A stretch of 64,000 nt of DNA from Bryobacterales bacterium (GCA_003164035.1 PLRS01000071.1:1-64000); one strand, 5' to 3'; counted from the stretch's first letter, positions 45,438 to 56,074 are shown. The notes: generated from the letters alone by a model not told the origin. Made by a program: numbers and translations.

Positions 45438-46358
45438 CTAAAGCTGCCCCACGATGTGCAGGATCTCGTCCATCGAGGTGTGCGCCGCGGCGATCAGGGT
45501 ACCGTCGAAGATGTGCGTTTCGAGGCCGATCTTGTGCTTGTAGCCGTCCCGCTCCAGGGCTTCGAAAATGGTCTTCCAGTCCTCTTTTTCAGGGCTCGAC
45601 GGCATTACACCTTTGGCCTTGATCTGGATGTTGAGCGTGCGGTTCCTGGGCACGGCGTTGTAGCCGTCGGGAAACGCCGCTTCGCGCCCGTAGGCGTTGT
45701 GCGGGTCCCAGTTGCAGCCCACCCATTTGGAGGGAATCAGCTTCAGCACCGCCGCCAGCTCCGCCGCCGTTCCCACGTTCTGCGACATTTCGTTTTCGAT
45801 CAGCAGGTACACCTTTTCGCGCTCGGCGGTGAGCGCCATTTCGCCAATTTGGTCGGCAATGCGCTGGAACTCGGCGGCCGGCTCTGCCACGCGGCTGCCG
45901 GTAAATACGCGCACTTTGTCGCAGCCCATGATCTGCGCGCAGCGGATGGCCTTGCCGAGATCTTCCATGCGGCGGTCCCAGCGGGCCTTTTCCGCCGCCA
46001 GGCGCTTGTCGCGCGCAGCCGGCTCCTCCGGCTTCTTCCGCGCCGGCTCCATCCCCGGCCAGGCAAACTTCAGCAGGCTGGTATTCACGAAGCTCACTTT
46101 GAGCCCTTCGTTAGTGAAAAGCACCGCGTCCACTTTGATTTCGGGCTCGGTGAGCGAGAAGTATTCTTTCCTCGTCCCGGCGGGGTTGCGGATCTCCACA
46201 AATTTCAGCCCGTACCCGTGGGCGAAGGCAATCGATTGGTCGGTGCTGTGCCCGATTTCGTCGGTGATGGCGCTGATCGAAAACTTGTCGATGTGGGTAC
46301 GCGCCCACGCCCGCGTCGCGCACAGGGCGCCGGCGGCTATCAGTTCCCTGCGTGTCAT
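45438..46358 (-). CDS. exported sugar phosphate isomerase/epimerase-like TIM-barrel protein
   Basis: A 306-residue protein of the xylose-isomerase-like TIM-barrel superfamily. The leader MTRRELIAAGALCATRAWA is a twin-arginine-like export signal. Barrel motifs include YLLIENEMSQNVGTAAELA, WVGCNWDPHNAY and KIGLETHIFDG, with Glu, Asp and His metal ligands. Exported members of this superfamily are frequent in acidobacteria and planctomycetes; the substrate is unknown. Its start is only 3 bp from the divergent macro-domain frame. Confidence 0.85.
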   Translation of the reverse strand: MTRRELIAAGALCATRAWARTHIDKFSISAITDEIGHSTDQSIAFAHGYGLKFVEIRNPAGTRKEYFSLTEPEIKVDAVLFTNEGLKVSFVNTSLLKFAWPGMEPARKKPEEPAARDKRLAAEKARWDRRMEDLGKAIRCAQIMGCDKVRVFTGSRVAEPAAEFQRIADQIGEMALTAEREKVYLLIENEMSQNVGTAAELAAVLKLIPSKWVGCNWDPHNAYGREAAFPDGYNAVPRNRTLNIQIKAKGVMPSSPEKEDWKTIFEALERDGYKHKIGLETHIFDGTLIAAAHTSMDEILHIVGQL

Positions 46359-46361
46359 GGA

Positions 46362-46940
46362 ATGATTGTATTAGATATGAAGTGGAGCTGCGGAACCGGC
46401 CGGGGGATGGAAGCGGTGGAAGGCGACATTACGCGCATCGCGGTGGATGCCATTGTCAATGCGGCGAATTCGGCGCTGGCCGGCGGCGGCGGCGTGGACG
46501 GCGCCATCCATCGCGCCGGCGGCCCGGAAATCATGCGCGAGCTGGATGAGCTCCGCCGCGTGACCGGCGGCTGCCCAACGGGTTCCGCGGTGGCGACCGG
46601 CGCGGGCCGCCTGCCGGCGCGCTTCGTCTTCCACTCCGTCGGCCCGATCTACCGCGGCGGCGAACGGGGCGAGCCGGACTTGCTGGCTTCCTGCTACCGC
46701 ACGTGTCTGAAGCTGGCCGAAGATCGCGGCCTATCGAGCCTCAGCTTCCCCGCCATCAGCACTGGCGTCTACGGCTACCCCATCCGGCCCGCCGCCGAAA
46801 TCGCCGTGCGGGAAGTGAAGGCACACCTGGAAAAAGCCGATGCCAGCCTGCAGCGCGTAGTCTTCGTCCTTTTCAGCCGCTCAGATTACAAGGTATATGC
46901 GCGGCTTCTGGAGCGGCTGCCGTCAATCCATGCGGAATGA
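46362..46940 (+). CDS. macro-domain protein (O-acetyl-ADP-ribose deacetylase-like)
   Basis: A macro domain of up to 192 residues: MEAVEGDITRIAVDAIVNAA then NSALAGGGGVDGAIHRAGG, the ADP-ribose-binding loop, and PAISTGVYGYPIRPAAEIA. The NAANSxLxGGGGVDGAIHxAGG block is the signature of MacroD-type hydrolases that remove acetyl or ADP-ribose groups. ATG 46362 gives the longest form, but ATG 46377 or 46407 leave more room from the divergent neighbour. Its last codons overlap the displaced 3' end of another gene. Confidence 0.9.
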   Translation: MIVLDMKWSCGTGRGMEAVEGDITRIAVDAIVNAANSALAGGGGVDGAIHRAGGPEIMRELDELRRVTGGCPTGSAVATGAGRLPARFVFHSVGPIYRGGERGEPDLLASCYRTCLKLAEDRGLSSLSFPAISTGVYGYPIRPAAEIAVREVKAHLEKADASLQRVVFVLFSRSDYKVYARLLERLPSIHAE

Positions 46941-46951
46941 AACCACCAGCC
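46918..46951 (-). pseudogene. displaced duplicate of the 3' end of the secreted-protein gene at 47937
   Basis: On the minus strand this reads RLVVSFRMD and stop, matching WLVVSFRMD and stop at 47932-47965. Of 34 aligned bases, 31 are identical; within the shared codons the changes are synonymous (CGC for CGA, GAT for GAC). It overlaps the 3' end of the convergent macro-domain gene. A TA pair and a large palindrome lie between the copies. Confidence 0.75.
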
Positions 46952-47014
46952 GCCGAAACCCTATGCCTGACGTGGTATTATTCCTCAGCTAAAATATTGG
47001 TGAGGGGCCCACAA

Positions 47015-47221
47015 ATGGGTTTAAGCACGGTCCAGGAAATCGAACGCGCCATAGGAGCGCTCATGCCGCAGGAGTTGGAAGAATTGTACTCATGGCTTGA
47101 CCAACACTGCCCGCAGCCCATCGACACTCGCGTCCAGTCCGATCTTGTCGCGGGCCGTCTCGACAAGGCCATTCTCCTCGCTTTGGACGACGAAAGGAAC
47201 GGTCGAGTCCAGCCGCTTTAG
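47015..47221 (+). CDS. small antitoxin of a RelE/ParE-type module
   Basis: A 68-residue helical protein, MGLSTVQEIERAIGALMPQE, with GAGGGG ribosome-binding bases before ATG 47015. The tail SDLVAGRLDKAILLALDDER, then NGRVQPL, is typical of short antitoxins encoded directly before ParE/RelE-like toxins. Its stop overlaps the toxin start as TAGTG. It should bind and neutralise the toxin; no DNA-binding domain is evident. Confidence 0.8.
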   Translation: MGLSTVQEIERAIGALMPQELEELYSWLDQHCPQPIDTRVQSDLVAGRLDKAILLALDDERNGRVQPL

Positions 47222-47499
47222 TGTTTTGGATGCGGCACCGCGCCACTGCCGGCTTTTGGAAGGAATACCGGGCGCTCCCGCAGGAAATCCGCAACCGGGC
47301 GGACGAAAGGTTTTCATTGCTGAAGGCCAACCAGCAGCACCATTCCCTGCAATTCAAGAAGCTGGGGGAGCGCCACGGTCAGGAAATCTGGTCGGCCCGC
47401 GTCACGTTAAACTATCGCGCCCTTGCAATCAAACGGACGGACGGATACCTGTGGTTTTGGATTGGTGGCCACGGCACCTACGATGCCCTGATCTCCTAA
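47221..47499 (+). CDS. RelE/ParE-superfamily toxin
   Basis: A 92-residue protein starting at GTG 47221. Pattern: FWKEYRALPQEIRNRADERF, then HHSLQFKKLGERHGQEIWSA, then RVTLNYRALAIKRTDGYLWF and WIGGHGTYDALIS. The closing WFWIGxHxxYDxLI is characteristic of this RelE/ParE branch. It likely cleaves mRNA on the ribosome or inhibits gyrase; which cannot be decided here. Co-translated with the preceding antitoxin. Confidence 0.85.
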   Translation: MFWMRHRATAGFWKEYRALPQEIRNRADERFSLLKANQQHHSLQFKKLGERHGQEIWSARVTLNYRALAIKRTDGYLWFWIGGHGTYDALIS

Positions 47500-47560
47500 G
47501 ATTCCGCCATGTTTCAAATAGGGTAAGTTTCGCATCATCCCCAGAAGGGTAAGGGCAAAT

Positions 47561-47918
47561 GTGGCGCACGCACTTCTGCGTGCCGCGTCGAGACTCCGAG
47601 TTTCTGAAGTCGCCCCGGCGGTTTTCTGGTGCTGAGGAAAATAGACTGACCCAACTGACGGGGACCGGCGCGGGGAGCCAGGTGGGACAGACGATCGGTT
47701 TTCGTCGTCTGTCAGGCGCGGGCGACGTGTCGAGGCCTGACAGACGACGAAAAACGATCGTCTGTCCCGTCTGTCCCACCTCTGGGTCGCCGAAACTGGC
47801 TCAACTCAAATTCCACTTCCACGACTTCAGGAGTTCGGAGACTCATCTCGACGCCCGCTGCCACTCGGCACAGCGTCGAGTAGAGACTCGACGCGGCACG
47901 CAAAAGTGCGTGCGCCAC
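47561..47918. repeat. 358-bp nested palindrome built of hairpin units
   Basis: Outer arms start GTGGCGCACGCACTTCTGCG at 47561 and end with the reverse complement at 47918, extending about 52 bp on the left. The right arm (47822-47918) carries an extra insertion of about 45 nt. Inner arms 47681-47717 and 47735-47780 pair over 37 bp, one having a 9-bp tandem duplication. Smaller hairpins (GCACGCA/TGCGTGC, GCGTCGAGT/ACTCGACGC) are nested in the arms. No ORF is supported. It ends 18 bp before the 3' end of the gene at 47937. Confidence 0.82.
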
Positions 47919-47936
47919 GGCGACAGTTCCATGCCC

Positions 47937-49061
47937 TCAGTCCATTCGGAATGAAACCACCAGCCAGCGATCGCCGCGCTTCTCCACTTCGAAGTGGAAC
48001 TCCGGACCGGAACCGAGATCGACGCTCTTCCTGGAAGCGCCGATTTGCTTCACGGTGAAAAACGGAATGCCGGACACGTTGGGTGGAATGCTCTGAACAA
48101 TCTGCCTGGCCACCTCAGCCGATCCACAATAGGCGAGGACGGCCGGATAGTCTCCTGCCTGAGCGTATTGGATTGCCCTGGCCACAGGCAATAGGTCGGG
48201 GAGATTATAGTCGTTGCCCACGAGGCGCACGCGGTCTCCCGAGAGATCATAGGAGTTGGTGGCGCAGAGGCTCGGGCTATCCCACGTGTCGACCGCCGAC
48301 CGCCAGCAATATGGCAAGCGGATGAGCGCCCCCTCGGTCCGAAGGCCCCGATTTGGGTCGGCGAGGTTCATTTCGCCCTCGATGCGGATGAGCCAGCTAA
48401 GCATGCCTGCATCCTGGAGGTTCCACTCATAGGCGGAGTAGGAAATACCCCCGCTCGGGCCGTTGCACCACGACGTATAAAACACGGCCAGAAAGCGTGG
48501 CCTGTTGGACGGACCTCGATGGAGGGGGAACAAGTCGAGACCGGCGCTCAATCCAGCGGCCATAGAGCGACGGCTGTCTGCCGCCGCGAGATCGTGCCAT
48601 AGACTGACGGGCGTGTTCTCGTCGACCTCCGGGTGGGCAAAGTACGAAAACGTCGCCCAGTTACGAAATGTCATCTTCACCAGCAGCCCGGGCGGCAACT
48701 CGATCACTTTGAATTGGAAGCGTCTGTCTTCCGGCCAACCCTTATTGGCCTCCGCGCTTACGCCCTGCAGTTGTCGAAGCGCCGCCGTGGCACGTGAGGG
48801 CGCAGCGGACGGCGACGCGATGGGGCTCTCATTTAGCTTCGCAACCACCGCCTTATCCGCTTCATTGAAAATACGAAACTCGAGATCGCTCCGGCCGCTG
48901 AGATCCGGGTTCTGCCAGTCGCAAGGGTCGGCCGGTGCGGAGGCAATCTTCTTCAGAAGACTCTCGAAGGTCGGCAGCGGCTCGGGCGGCCGCTGGCCTT
49001 GGGCCGCTGCCCCGGCGGCCGCCAGCAACGCCAGCAGGAATCGCATGGACATCCTATTCAC
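47937..49061 (-). CDS. secreted hypothetical protein
   Basis: A 374-residue protein with a Sec signal peptide (MRFLLALLAAAGAAAQGQ). The mature part is rich in aromatic residues, for example VFYTSWCNGPSGGISYSAYE, and contains several cysteines; family not recognised. The C-terminus EKRGDRWLVVSFRMD suggests an NTF2- or SnoaL-like strand end, but this is only an impression. Its 3' end is duplicated at 46918-46951. Confidence 0.75.
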   Translation of the reverse strand: MNRMSMRFLLALLAAAGAAAQGQRPPEPLPTFESLLKKIASAPADPCDWQNPDLSGRSDLEFRIFNEADKAVVAKLNESPIASPSAAPSRATAALRQLQGVSAEANKGWPEDRRFQFKVIELPPGLLVKMTFRNWATFSYFAHPEVDENTPVSLWHDLAAADSRRSMAAGLSAGLDLFPLHRGPSNRPRFLAVFYTSWCNGPSGGISYSAYEWNLQDAGMLSWLIRIEGEMNLADPNRGLRTEGALIRLPYCWRSAVDTWDSPSLCATNSYDLSGDRVRLVGNDYNLPDLLPVARAIQYAQAGDYPAVLAYCGSAEVARQIVQSIPPNVSGIPFFTVKQIGASRKSVDLGSGPEFHFEVEKRGDRWLVVSFRMD

Positions 49062-49103
49062 GGTACCAGCTCTCGATTACACTGTTAAAGGGGTACCAAG
49101 GCT

Positions 49104-51215
<2,112 letters not shown>

Positions 51216-51282
51216 AAGTCAGTAGTAGGTCAGAACCAGGACGCGGCTCTGGGCCGTGCAATCCACGCGGCCGCGGCGACAG

Positions 51283-51714
51283 CTAAGGTTTCAGGCAGCA
51301 CCGATCTTGGCCGGCGAGCAACTCAGCCAGCCGGTTCCACACAGCCTTTTCTTGGGACGACTCGGCGGCGGCGGCGTGGCGCTTTGGGAATCCAACGATT
51401 AAGGCGTGTTGCGGATCGCCCTCGACAGGATCGAACGCCACGTCAAGGGAGTATCCATCGGCCGAGACCTCACGGACTCGCCCGACGTGCAGCGTGGCGG
51501 CTTCCTTCGTCGACGAAGCCAGCCGCTCCCGCAGGAGCGCGAGGACTCCGGGACGGACGATGGTCACCGACAGGCCCGCGTTGTCTTTTCCGTTCTTACG
51601 CGGAATGAAGGCGGCCTTCCGGACCACCCGCGGAACGGAATTTGTAAGCTGGTCGGGATCTACCGCCCTGGCCACGATCTCCGCGCAAGGGATCTGGGGC
51701 AATCCTGAACTCAT
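51283..51714 (-). CDS. hypothetical protein of a two-gene module (downstream gene)
   Basis: A 143-residue protein with RKNGKDNAGLSVTIVRPGVL, then HVGRVREVSADGYSLDVAFD, then PQHALIVGFPKRHAAAAESS. I recall similar proteins of unknown function, always small and in pairs, but cannot name a family. ATG 51714 overlaps the preceding stop as ATGA. No export signal. The context suggests an accessory module between two metabolic genes. Confidence 0.65.
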   Translation of the reverse strand: MSSGLPQIPCAEIVARAVDPDQLTNSVPRVVRKAAFIPRKNGKDNAGLSVTIVRPGVLALLRERLASSTKEAATLHVGRVREVSADGYSLDVAFDPVEGDPQHALIVGFPKRHAAAAESSQEKAVWNRLAELLAGQDRCCLKP

Positions 51715-52127
51715 GCGGCGCGAGAAGGAATGGAACTTGGGCCGTTAGAGACCCAGCGCAGCCATCCGAGGAGGCACTCAACGCTCGGGTCCTCCTCGAC
51801 GGCATATTCGCGCTCAGCGGAACGATACAGGTACGGCGCTTCGTCATCGCCAGACGGAAACACCATCTCAGCGCTACGTCCGTCTTTATTCCAAAGAAGG
51901 CGGATGGCCCTGTCCGGATCGGCGCACACGTCGTTCGCCGGCATTTCAAAACCGAGGTCGCTCAGCCGGACCAGCGTATCGTGAGCGCGCACAGCGGCAC
52001 GCTCATCGGGACGGCGCTCCGCATCCGCAACCAATGTGAGTCGGCTCACCTCGATGGCGGTGGTAGCAAGGGTCTTGAATTCCATGGAATCGCCCTGCGC
52101 GTCTTCCGACATTGCACTTTCTCCCAT
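51711..52127 (-). CDS. hypothetical protein of a two-gene module (upstream gene)
   Basis: A 138-residue acidic protein: LVRLSDLGFEMPANDVCADP, then AIRLLWNKDGRSAEMVFPSG, then EREYAVEEDPSVECLLGWLR. Family not recognised. It is coupled to the following gene by a 4-bp overlap. Several in-frame ATG codons near the start (52127, 52112, 52085) leave the N-terminus uncertain. Confidence 0.65.
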   Translation of the reverse strand: MGESAMSEDAQGDSMEFKTLATTAIEVSRLTLVADAERRPDERAAVRAHDTLVRLSDLGFEMPANDVCADPDRAIRLLWNKDGRSAEMVFPSGDDEAPYLYRSAEREYAVEEDPSVECLLGWLRWVSNGPSSIPSRAA

Positions 52128-52230
52128 GGCTCAGATCTGTCCTCCTCAAGGTTACCAGTTCTGCCTCTCCCAAGCCCGGTCGCACACACGACTTGCGCGG
52201 CGGCCCCCGCAATCCACTTATAATCTCGGT

Positions 52231-53430
52231 ATGTCCGAACACGCCATGTCGCGGCGCGCGCTGATCGGCGCGGCCACCACCGCTTTATCCTACTCGCGCA
52301 TTTACGGCGCCAACCAGCGCCTCGGTCTGGGGCTTATCGGCTGCGGGGAGCGCGGCCGCTACGACATGTCCAATTTCGTCAAGACCGGCGACGTGGATGT
52401 GGTCGCTCTCTGCGATATCTGGCCCAAACAGTTCGAGGCCGCCGCCAAGGACGCGCCGTCGGCCAAGCGCTTCGGCCACCACCCCGATCTGCTGGCGATG
52501 AAGGAAGTGGACATCGCGCTGATTGCCACACCCGATCACTGGCACGTGCCCATCGCCATTGACGCGCTCAACGCCGGCAAGGACGTGTACGTGGAGAAAC
52601 CGTTGACGCTGACGCCCGAAGAGGGTCCGGCGGTGGTGAAGGCGGCGCGCATCAATAGCCGCATCTGCCAGGTGGGCATGCAACAGCGCTCCGGCCAACA
52701 TTACCTGCAGGCGAAGGCCGAGTATTTCGATACCGGCAAAATCGGCAAGCTCACCCTGGCCCGCACCTGGTGGCACGGCAACGGGTACCACCTGCGCAAG
52801 GCGCCCGATTCTCTGCGCGAGAAGCCGCAGGACCTCGATTGGGCGCGCTACCTGGGCCGGTTGAAATGGCGCGACTGGGACCCGCAGCAGTATTGGAACT
52901 GGCGCGCGTATCTCGATTTCGGCGGCGGCCAGGTGACCGATCTGTTCACCCATTGGATCGACGTGGTACACATGTTCACCGGGCAGGAGATCCCATTCGC
53001 GGCGGTGGCGCTGGGCGGCGTGTACAACTATAAAGACGGCCGCACCGCGCCCGACACCATCAACGTACTGCTGCAATACCCCTCCGAATTCACGGCCACT
53101 TTCGAGGCCACGCTGGCGCCCGGCATTAAGGGTGCGGCAGTCGAGTTCGCCGGCACCGAGGGGCGGTTGCTGATCGACCGGCAACACTACGAATTCCACC
53201 CCGCCAAGAAAGGCGCCGAGCCGACGATCGTCAAGGGCCGCGGCGAGTCAACCCTCGATACCGACCACGTAGCCAATTTCCTCGAGTGCGTGCGCTCCCG
53301 CAAATTGCCTAACGGGGACGTGCTCATCGGACACCGCTCGGCCCAGGCATCGCACCTCGGCAACATCGCCTACGTGCAGAAGCGGCGCCTGGATTTCGAC
53401 CCGCAACGGGAAGAGATCCTGCCGTTCTAA
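52231..53430 (+). CDS. exported Gfo/Idh/MocA-family oxidoreductase
   Basis: A 399-residue protein with a twin-arginine-type N-terminus (MSRRALIGAATTALSYSRIY). The Rossmann motif is LGLGLIGCGERGR (GxGxxG), followed by VALCDIWP, ALIATPDHWHVPIAIDALNA and the conserved VEKPLT. The C-terminal domain has FGGGQVTDLFTHWIDVVHMF. It oxidises or reduces a sugar or sugar-like alcohol, possibly with tightly bound cofactor because it is exported. Start ATG 52231 is chosen as the nearest to the leader; the frame is open upstream. Confidence 0.9.
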   Translation: MSEHAMSRRALIGAATTALSYSRIYGANQRLGLGLIGCGERGRYDMSNFVKTGDVDVVALCDIWPKQFEAAAKDAPSAKRFGHHPDLLAMKEVDIALIATPDHWHVPIAIDALNAGKDVYVEKPLTLTPEEGPAVVKAARINSRICQVGMQQRSGQHYLQAKAEYFDTGKIGKLTLARTWWHGNGYHLRKAPDSLREKPQDLDWARYLGRLKWRDWDPQQYWNWRAYLDFGGGQVTDLFTHWIDVVHMFTGQEIPFAAVALGGVYNYKDGRTAPDTINVLLQYPSEFTATFEATLAPGIKGAAVEFAGTEGRLLIDRQHYEFHPAKKGAEPTIVKGRGESTLDTDHVANFLECVRSRKLPNGDVLIGHRSAQASHLGNIAYVQKRRLDFDPQREEILPF

Positions 53431-53461
53431 CGGCGGAGATCCCAGGACTGCGCGATTCCTC

Positions 53462-53491
53462 TTGACATCGCTTAACGCTGTAAAGTATGAT
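53462..53491 (+). promoter_or_regulatory. near-consensus sigma70-type promoter of the TetR gene
   Basis: TTGACA at 53462-53467 and TATGAT at 53486-53491 are separated by 18 bp. Transcription would begin near 53498, only about six bases before ATG 53504, so the mRNA would be almost leaderless. No ribosome-binding site is seen before that ATG, which agrees. Confidence 0.6.
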
Positions 53492-53503
53492 GACATTGTT
53501 CAC

Positions 53504-54124
53504 ATGGGTGTGACGGAGCGCAAGGTCCGGGAAAAAGCGGCGCTGCGGCAGGAGATTCTTGCCGCGGCTCGGGAGTTGTTTGCCAAACACGGTTACGAGA
53601 GCGTTTCCATGCGTAAGATCGCCGAACGGATCGAATACTCGCCGACCACCATCTACCTGCATTTCCGCGACAAGGGCGAGCTGCTGAACGAGATCTGCAC
53701 CGAGACTTTCCAATTGCTTTCGAAGAAGCTGGCCAAAGTTGTCGCCTCCGAAGGCGATCCGGTGGACCTGCTGCGGCGCGGTTTGCGGGTGTATGTGGAT
53801 TTCGGGCTGAGCCACCCCAACCATTACCGCACCACGTTTATGACGCCGCACCAGCACCCGCCCCATACGGTCTCCCTCGACCAGAAGATTAACTTCGGAA
53901 CCGGCGGGCAGGCGTTTCAGTATCTCCTCGATGCGGTGGGGCGGGTGATGGCCACCGGACCCACGCGCCAGACTGACGTCATGGCCACCAGCCAGGCGCT
54001 CTGGATGACCATCCACGGCGTGACCTCGCTGCTGATTACCAAGGAACTTGAATTTCCGTGGAGCGACAAAAACCTGCTGATCGATATCGCCATCGCCGGC
54101 GCGGTGAAGGGGTTGCTTCGATGA
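53504..54124 (+). CDS. TetR-family transcriptional repressor
   Basis: A 206-residue regulator. The N-terminal TetR domain reads LRQEILAAARELFAKHGYES, then VSMRKIAERIEYSPTTIYLH then FRDKGELL, with the recognition helix SPTTIYLHF. The C-terminal ligand domain is of the WHG type (ALWMTIHGVTSLLITKELEF). I start it at ATG 53504; a TTG at 53462 would lie inside the -35 box. It precedes the ABC/HlyD/TolC exporter genes by about 90 bp and most likely represses them until a drug-like ligand binds. Confidence 0.92.
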   Translation: MGVTERKVREKAALRQEILAAARELFAKHGYESVSMRKIAERIEYSPTTIYLHFRDKGELLNEICTETFQLLSKKLAKVVASEGDPVDLLRRGLRVYVDFGLSHPNHYRTTFMTPHQHPPHTVSLDQKINFGTGGQAFQYLLDAVGRVMATGPTRQTDVMATSQALWMTIHGVTSLLITKELEFPWSDKNLLIDIAIAGAVKGLLR

Positions 54125-54211
54125 ACGGCGCGCGGGGCGATTTTTTTTGGCCTAATGGTTAACGTCGTTACAAAAGTTACTGGTGTTTCGTTTCGATGAA
54201 AGGAATTGGGC

Positions 54212-55336
54212 ATGGCTTCGCTGGCGGTTCGTAACCTGTTTCACGATCGCGTCCGGCTGGTAGTGACGCTCACCGGCATCATTTTCGCGGTGGTGCTGGT
54301 AGCGGTGCAGATCGGTCTGTTTCTCGGCTTTACCACCACCACTTCCAATTTGATCGATCACTCGGGCGCGGATTTCTGGGTGGTCTCGCGCGGGGTGGGA
54401 TATCTGGAAGTGGCCACGCCGTTTTCGGAGAAGAATCTGTACCATGCCCGGGCTACGCCTGGAGTAGCGGTCGCCGAGAAATTCATCGTGCGATTCAGCA
54501 TCTGGAAACAGGCCGATGGATCGCAGCACAATTGCGAGGTGGTGGGCTTCGATCCCGATAGCTCCATGGGCCGGCCGTGGAACGTGGTGGAAGGCGACGT
54601 GCGCAGCCTGAAGCTGCCGGATACCGTCATCGTCGACCGCTTTTACCAGTCGAAGCTGGGAGTGAGCCGGGTCGGGGACGCAGTCGAGATCCGCGGCGTG
54701 CGCGCCCGTGTGGTCGGATTCACCGAGGGCATTCGCACCTTCACCACCTCGCCGCTGGCTTTCACCTCCTTTAAGAGCGCGCAGCGCTACGGCCCGGTGG
54801 ACCAGGATCAGACCACCTTCCTGCTCATCAAGGCAGCTCCGGGTTGGGACCTGGAGCGGGTGCGCGCGGGCCTGAAGGCTCGCCTGACGGATGTGGACGT
54901 GCTTACGACGCGGGAGTTCAGCGGCATGACTACGAATTACTGGATGTTCGGAACCGGGGCCGGCGTGACGGTAATTCTGGCGGCGGTGCTGGGGCTGCTG
55001 GTGGGGGTGGTGGTGGTGGCGCAGACGATTTACGCCGCCACCATCGATCACATCCGCGAGTTCGGCACGCTGAAAGCGATGGGCGCCACCAACGGCTACA
55101 TCTACCGCATCATCCTGCAGCAGGCGGCGATCAGCGCGGCGATCGGTTACGGGGTGGGCATTGTGGTCGCCATACTGGCCGAACATTCCAGCCGCCATGG
55201 TGGGGCCAACATCGTGCTGCCGGTGCCGGTGCGCGCCGGTCTGTTTGGCCTGACGCTCGCGATGTGCGTTTCGGCGGCCATGGTGTCGATCAATAAAGTC
55301 ACCAAGATCGATCCGGCGATGGTGTTCCGTGGCTAG
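54212..55336 (+). CDS. ABC exporter permease (DevC/FtsX-like)
   Basis: A 374-residue permease with four membrane helices, one N-terminal (VVTLTGIIFAVVLVAVQIGL) and three C-terminal, around a large periplasmic domain: the topology of MacB/DevC permeases. The helix IREFGTLKAMGATNGYIYRI is the conserved FtsX-domain coupling segment. ATG 54212 has AAAGGA at the right distance. With the next three genes it forms a tripartite exporter; in cyanobacteria the related DevBCA exports glycolipids. Confidence 0.9.
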   Translation: MASLAVRNLFHDRVRLVVTLTGIIFAVVLVAVQIGLFLGFTTTTSNLIDHSGADFWVVSRGVGYLEVATPFSEKNLYHARATPGVAVAEKFIVRFSIWKQADGSQHNCEVVGFDPDSSMGRPWNVVEGDVRSLKLPDTVIVDRFYQSKLGVSRVGDAVEIRGVRARVVGFTEGIRTFTTSPLAFTSFKSAQRYGPVDQDQTTFLLIKAAPGWDLERVRAGLKARLTDVDVLTTREFSGMTTNYWMFGTGAGVTVILAAVLGLLVGVVVVAQTIYAATIDHIREFGTLKAMGATNGYIYRIILQQAAISAAIGYGVGIVVAILAEHSSRHGGANIVLPVPVRAGLFGLTLAMCVSAAMVSINKVTKIDPAMVFRG

Positions 55337-55345
55337 GGTGAAATT

Positions 55346-56074
55346 ATGCAGCCAATTATCGAAGTGAGAGAGCTGACCAAAACTTACGCCGAGGGCGCGG
55401 CGGCATCGCGTGCGCTCAACGGCGTCGATCTCAATATCTACCCGCGCCAGGTGACCCTGCTGATGGGGCCGTCGGGCAGCGGCAAGACCACGCTGGTCTC
55501 GATCATGGGCTGCATCCTGCGGCCGACTTCGGGCAGCGTCAAGCTGGCCGGCCGCGAAGTAACCCGCCTGAGTGAGAAGCAATTGCCCGCGGTACGGCTG
55601 CGGCACATCGGCTTCGTGTTTCAGGGCTTCAACCTCTTCCCCACGCTGACCGCGGTGGAGAACGTGGAAGTGGCGCTGGAATTGAAGCGGGTGCCTCGCC
55701 GCGAGCGGCGGATGCGGGCGGGGGCGCTGCTGGACCAAGTCGGCCTTGGCGACAAGCATCGCGTCTACCCGGCCGATCTGAGCGGCGGGCAGAAACAGCG
55801 TGTAGCCATCGCCCGCGCCCTTGCCGGCGATCCGGACGTCATTCTGGCCGACGAGCCAACCGCCGCCCTGGATAAAGACAGCGGGCGCACCGTGCTCGAA
55901 ATGCTGCGCAGGCTGGCTCACGACAAAGATCGCGCGGTGGTGATCGTCACCCACGATAGCCGCACGCTCGATTACGCCGACCGCGTGGTCGATATCGAAG
56001 ACGGCCGGATTGCCGCCGAGCGGGATACCGATGGAGAACCGTATCTGGTCGCACAAGAGGGAGGGTGGAAATGA
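55346..56074 (+). CDS. ABC exporter ATP-binding subunit (DevA/LolD-like)
   Basis: A 242-residue ATPase with Walker [12 protein letters not shown]-loop [17 protein letters not shown], signature [15 protein letters not shown], Walker [13 protein letters not shown] and the H-loop VIVTHDSR. It is of the MacB/LolD branch that pairs with four-helix permeases. Its stop overlaps the start of the adaptor gene as ATGA. Confidence 0.95.
   Translation: MQPIIEVRELTKTYAEGAAASRALNGVDLNIYPRQVTLLMGPSGSGKTTLVSIMGCILRPTSGSVKLAGREVTRLSEKQLPAVRLRHIGFVFQGFNLFPTLTAVENVEVALELKRVPRRERRMRAGALLDQVGLGDKHRVYPADLSGGQKQRVAIARALAGDPDVILADEPTAALDKDSGRTVLEMLRRLAHDKDRAVVIVTHDSRTLDYADRVVDIEDGRIAAERDTDGEPYLVAQEGGWK

Noticed and set aside
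45456-46361. Plus-strand extension of the macro-domain frame over the TIM-barrel gene
   Set aside because: Only the part from about 46362 shows macro-domain sequence; the rest is antisense to a well-supported gene.
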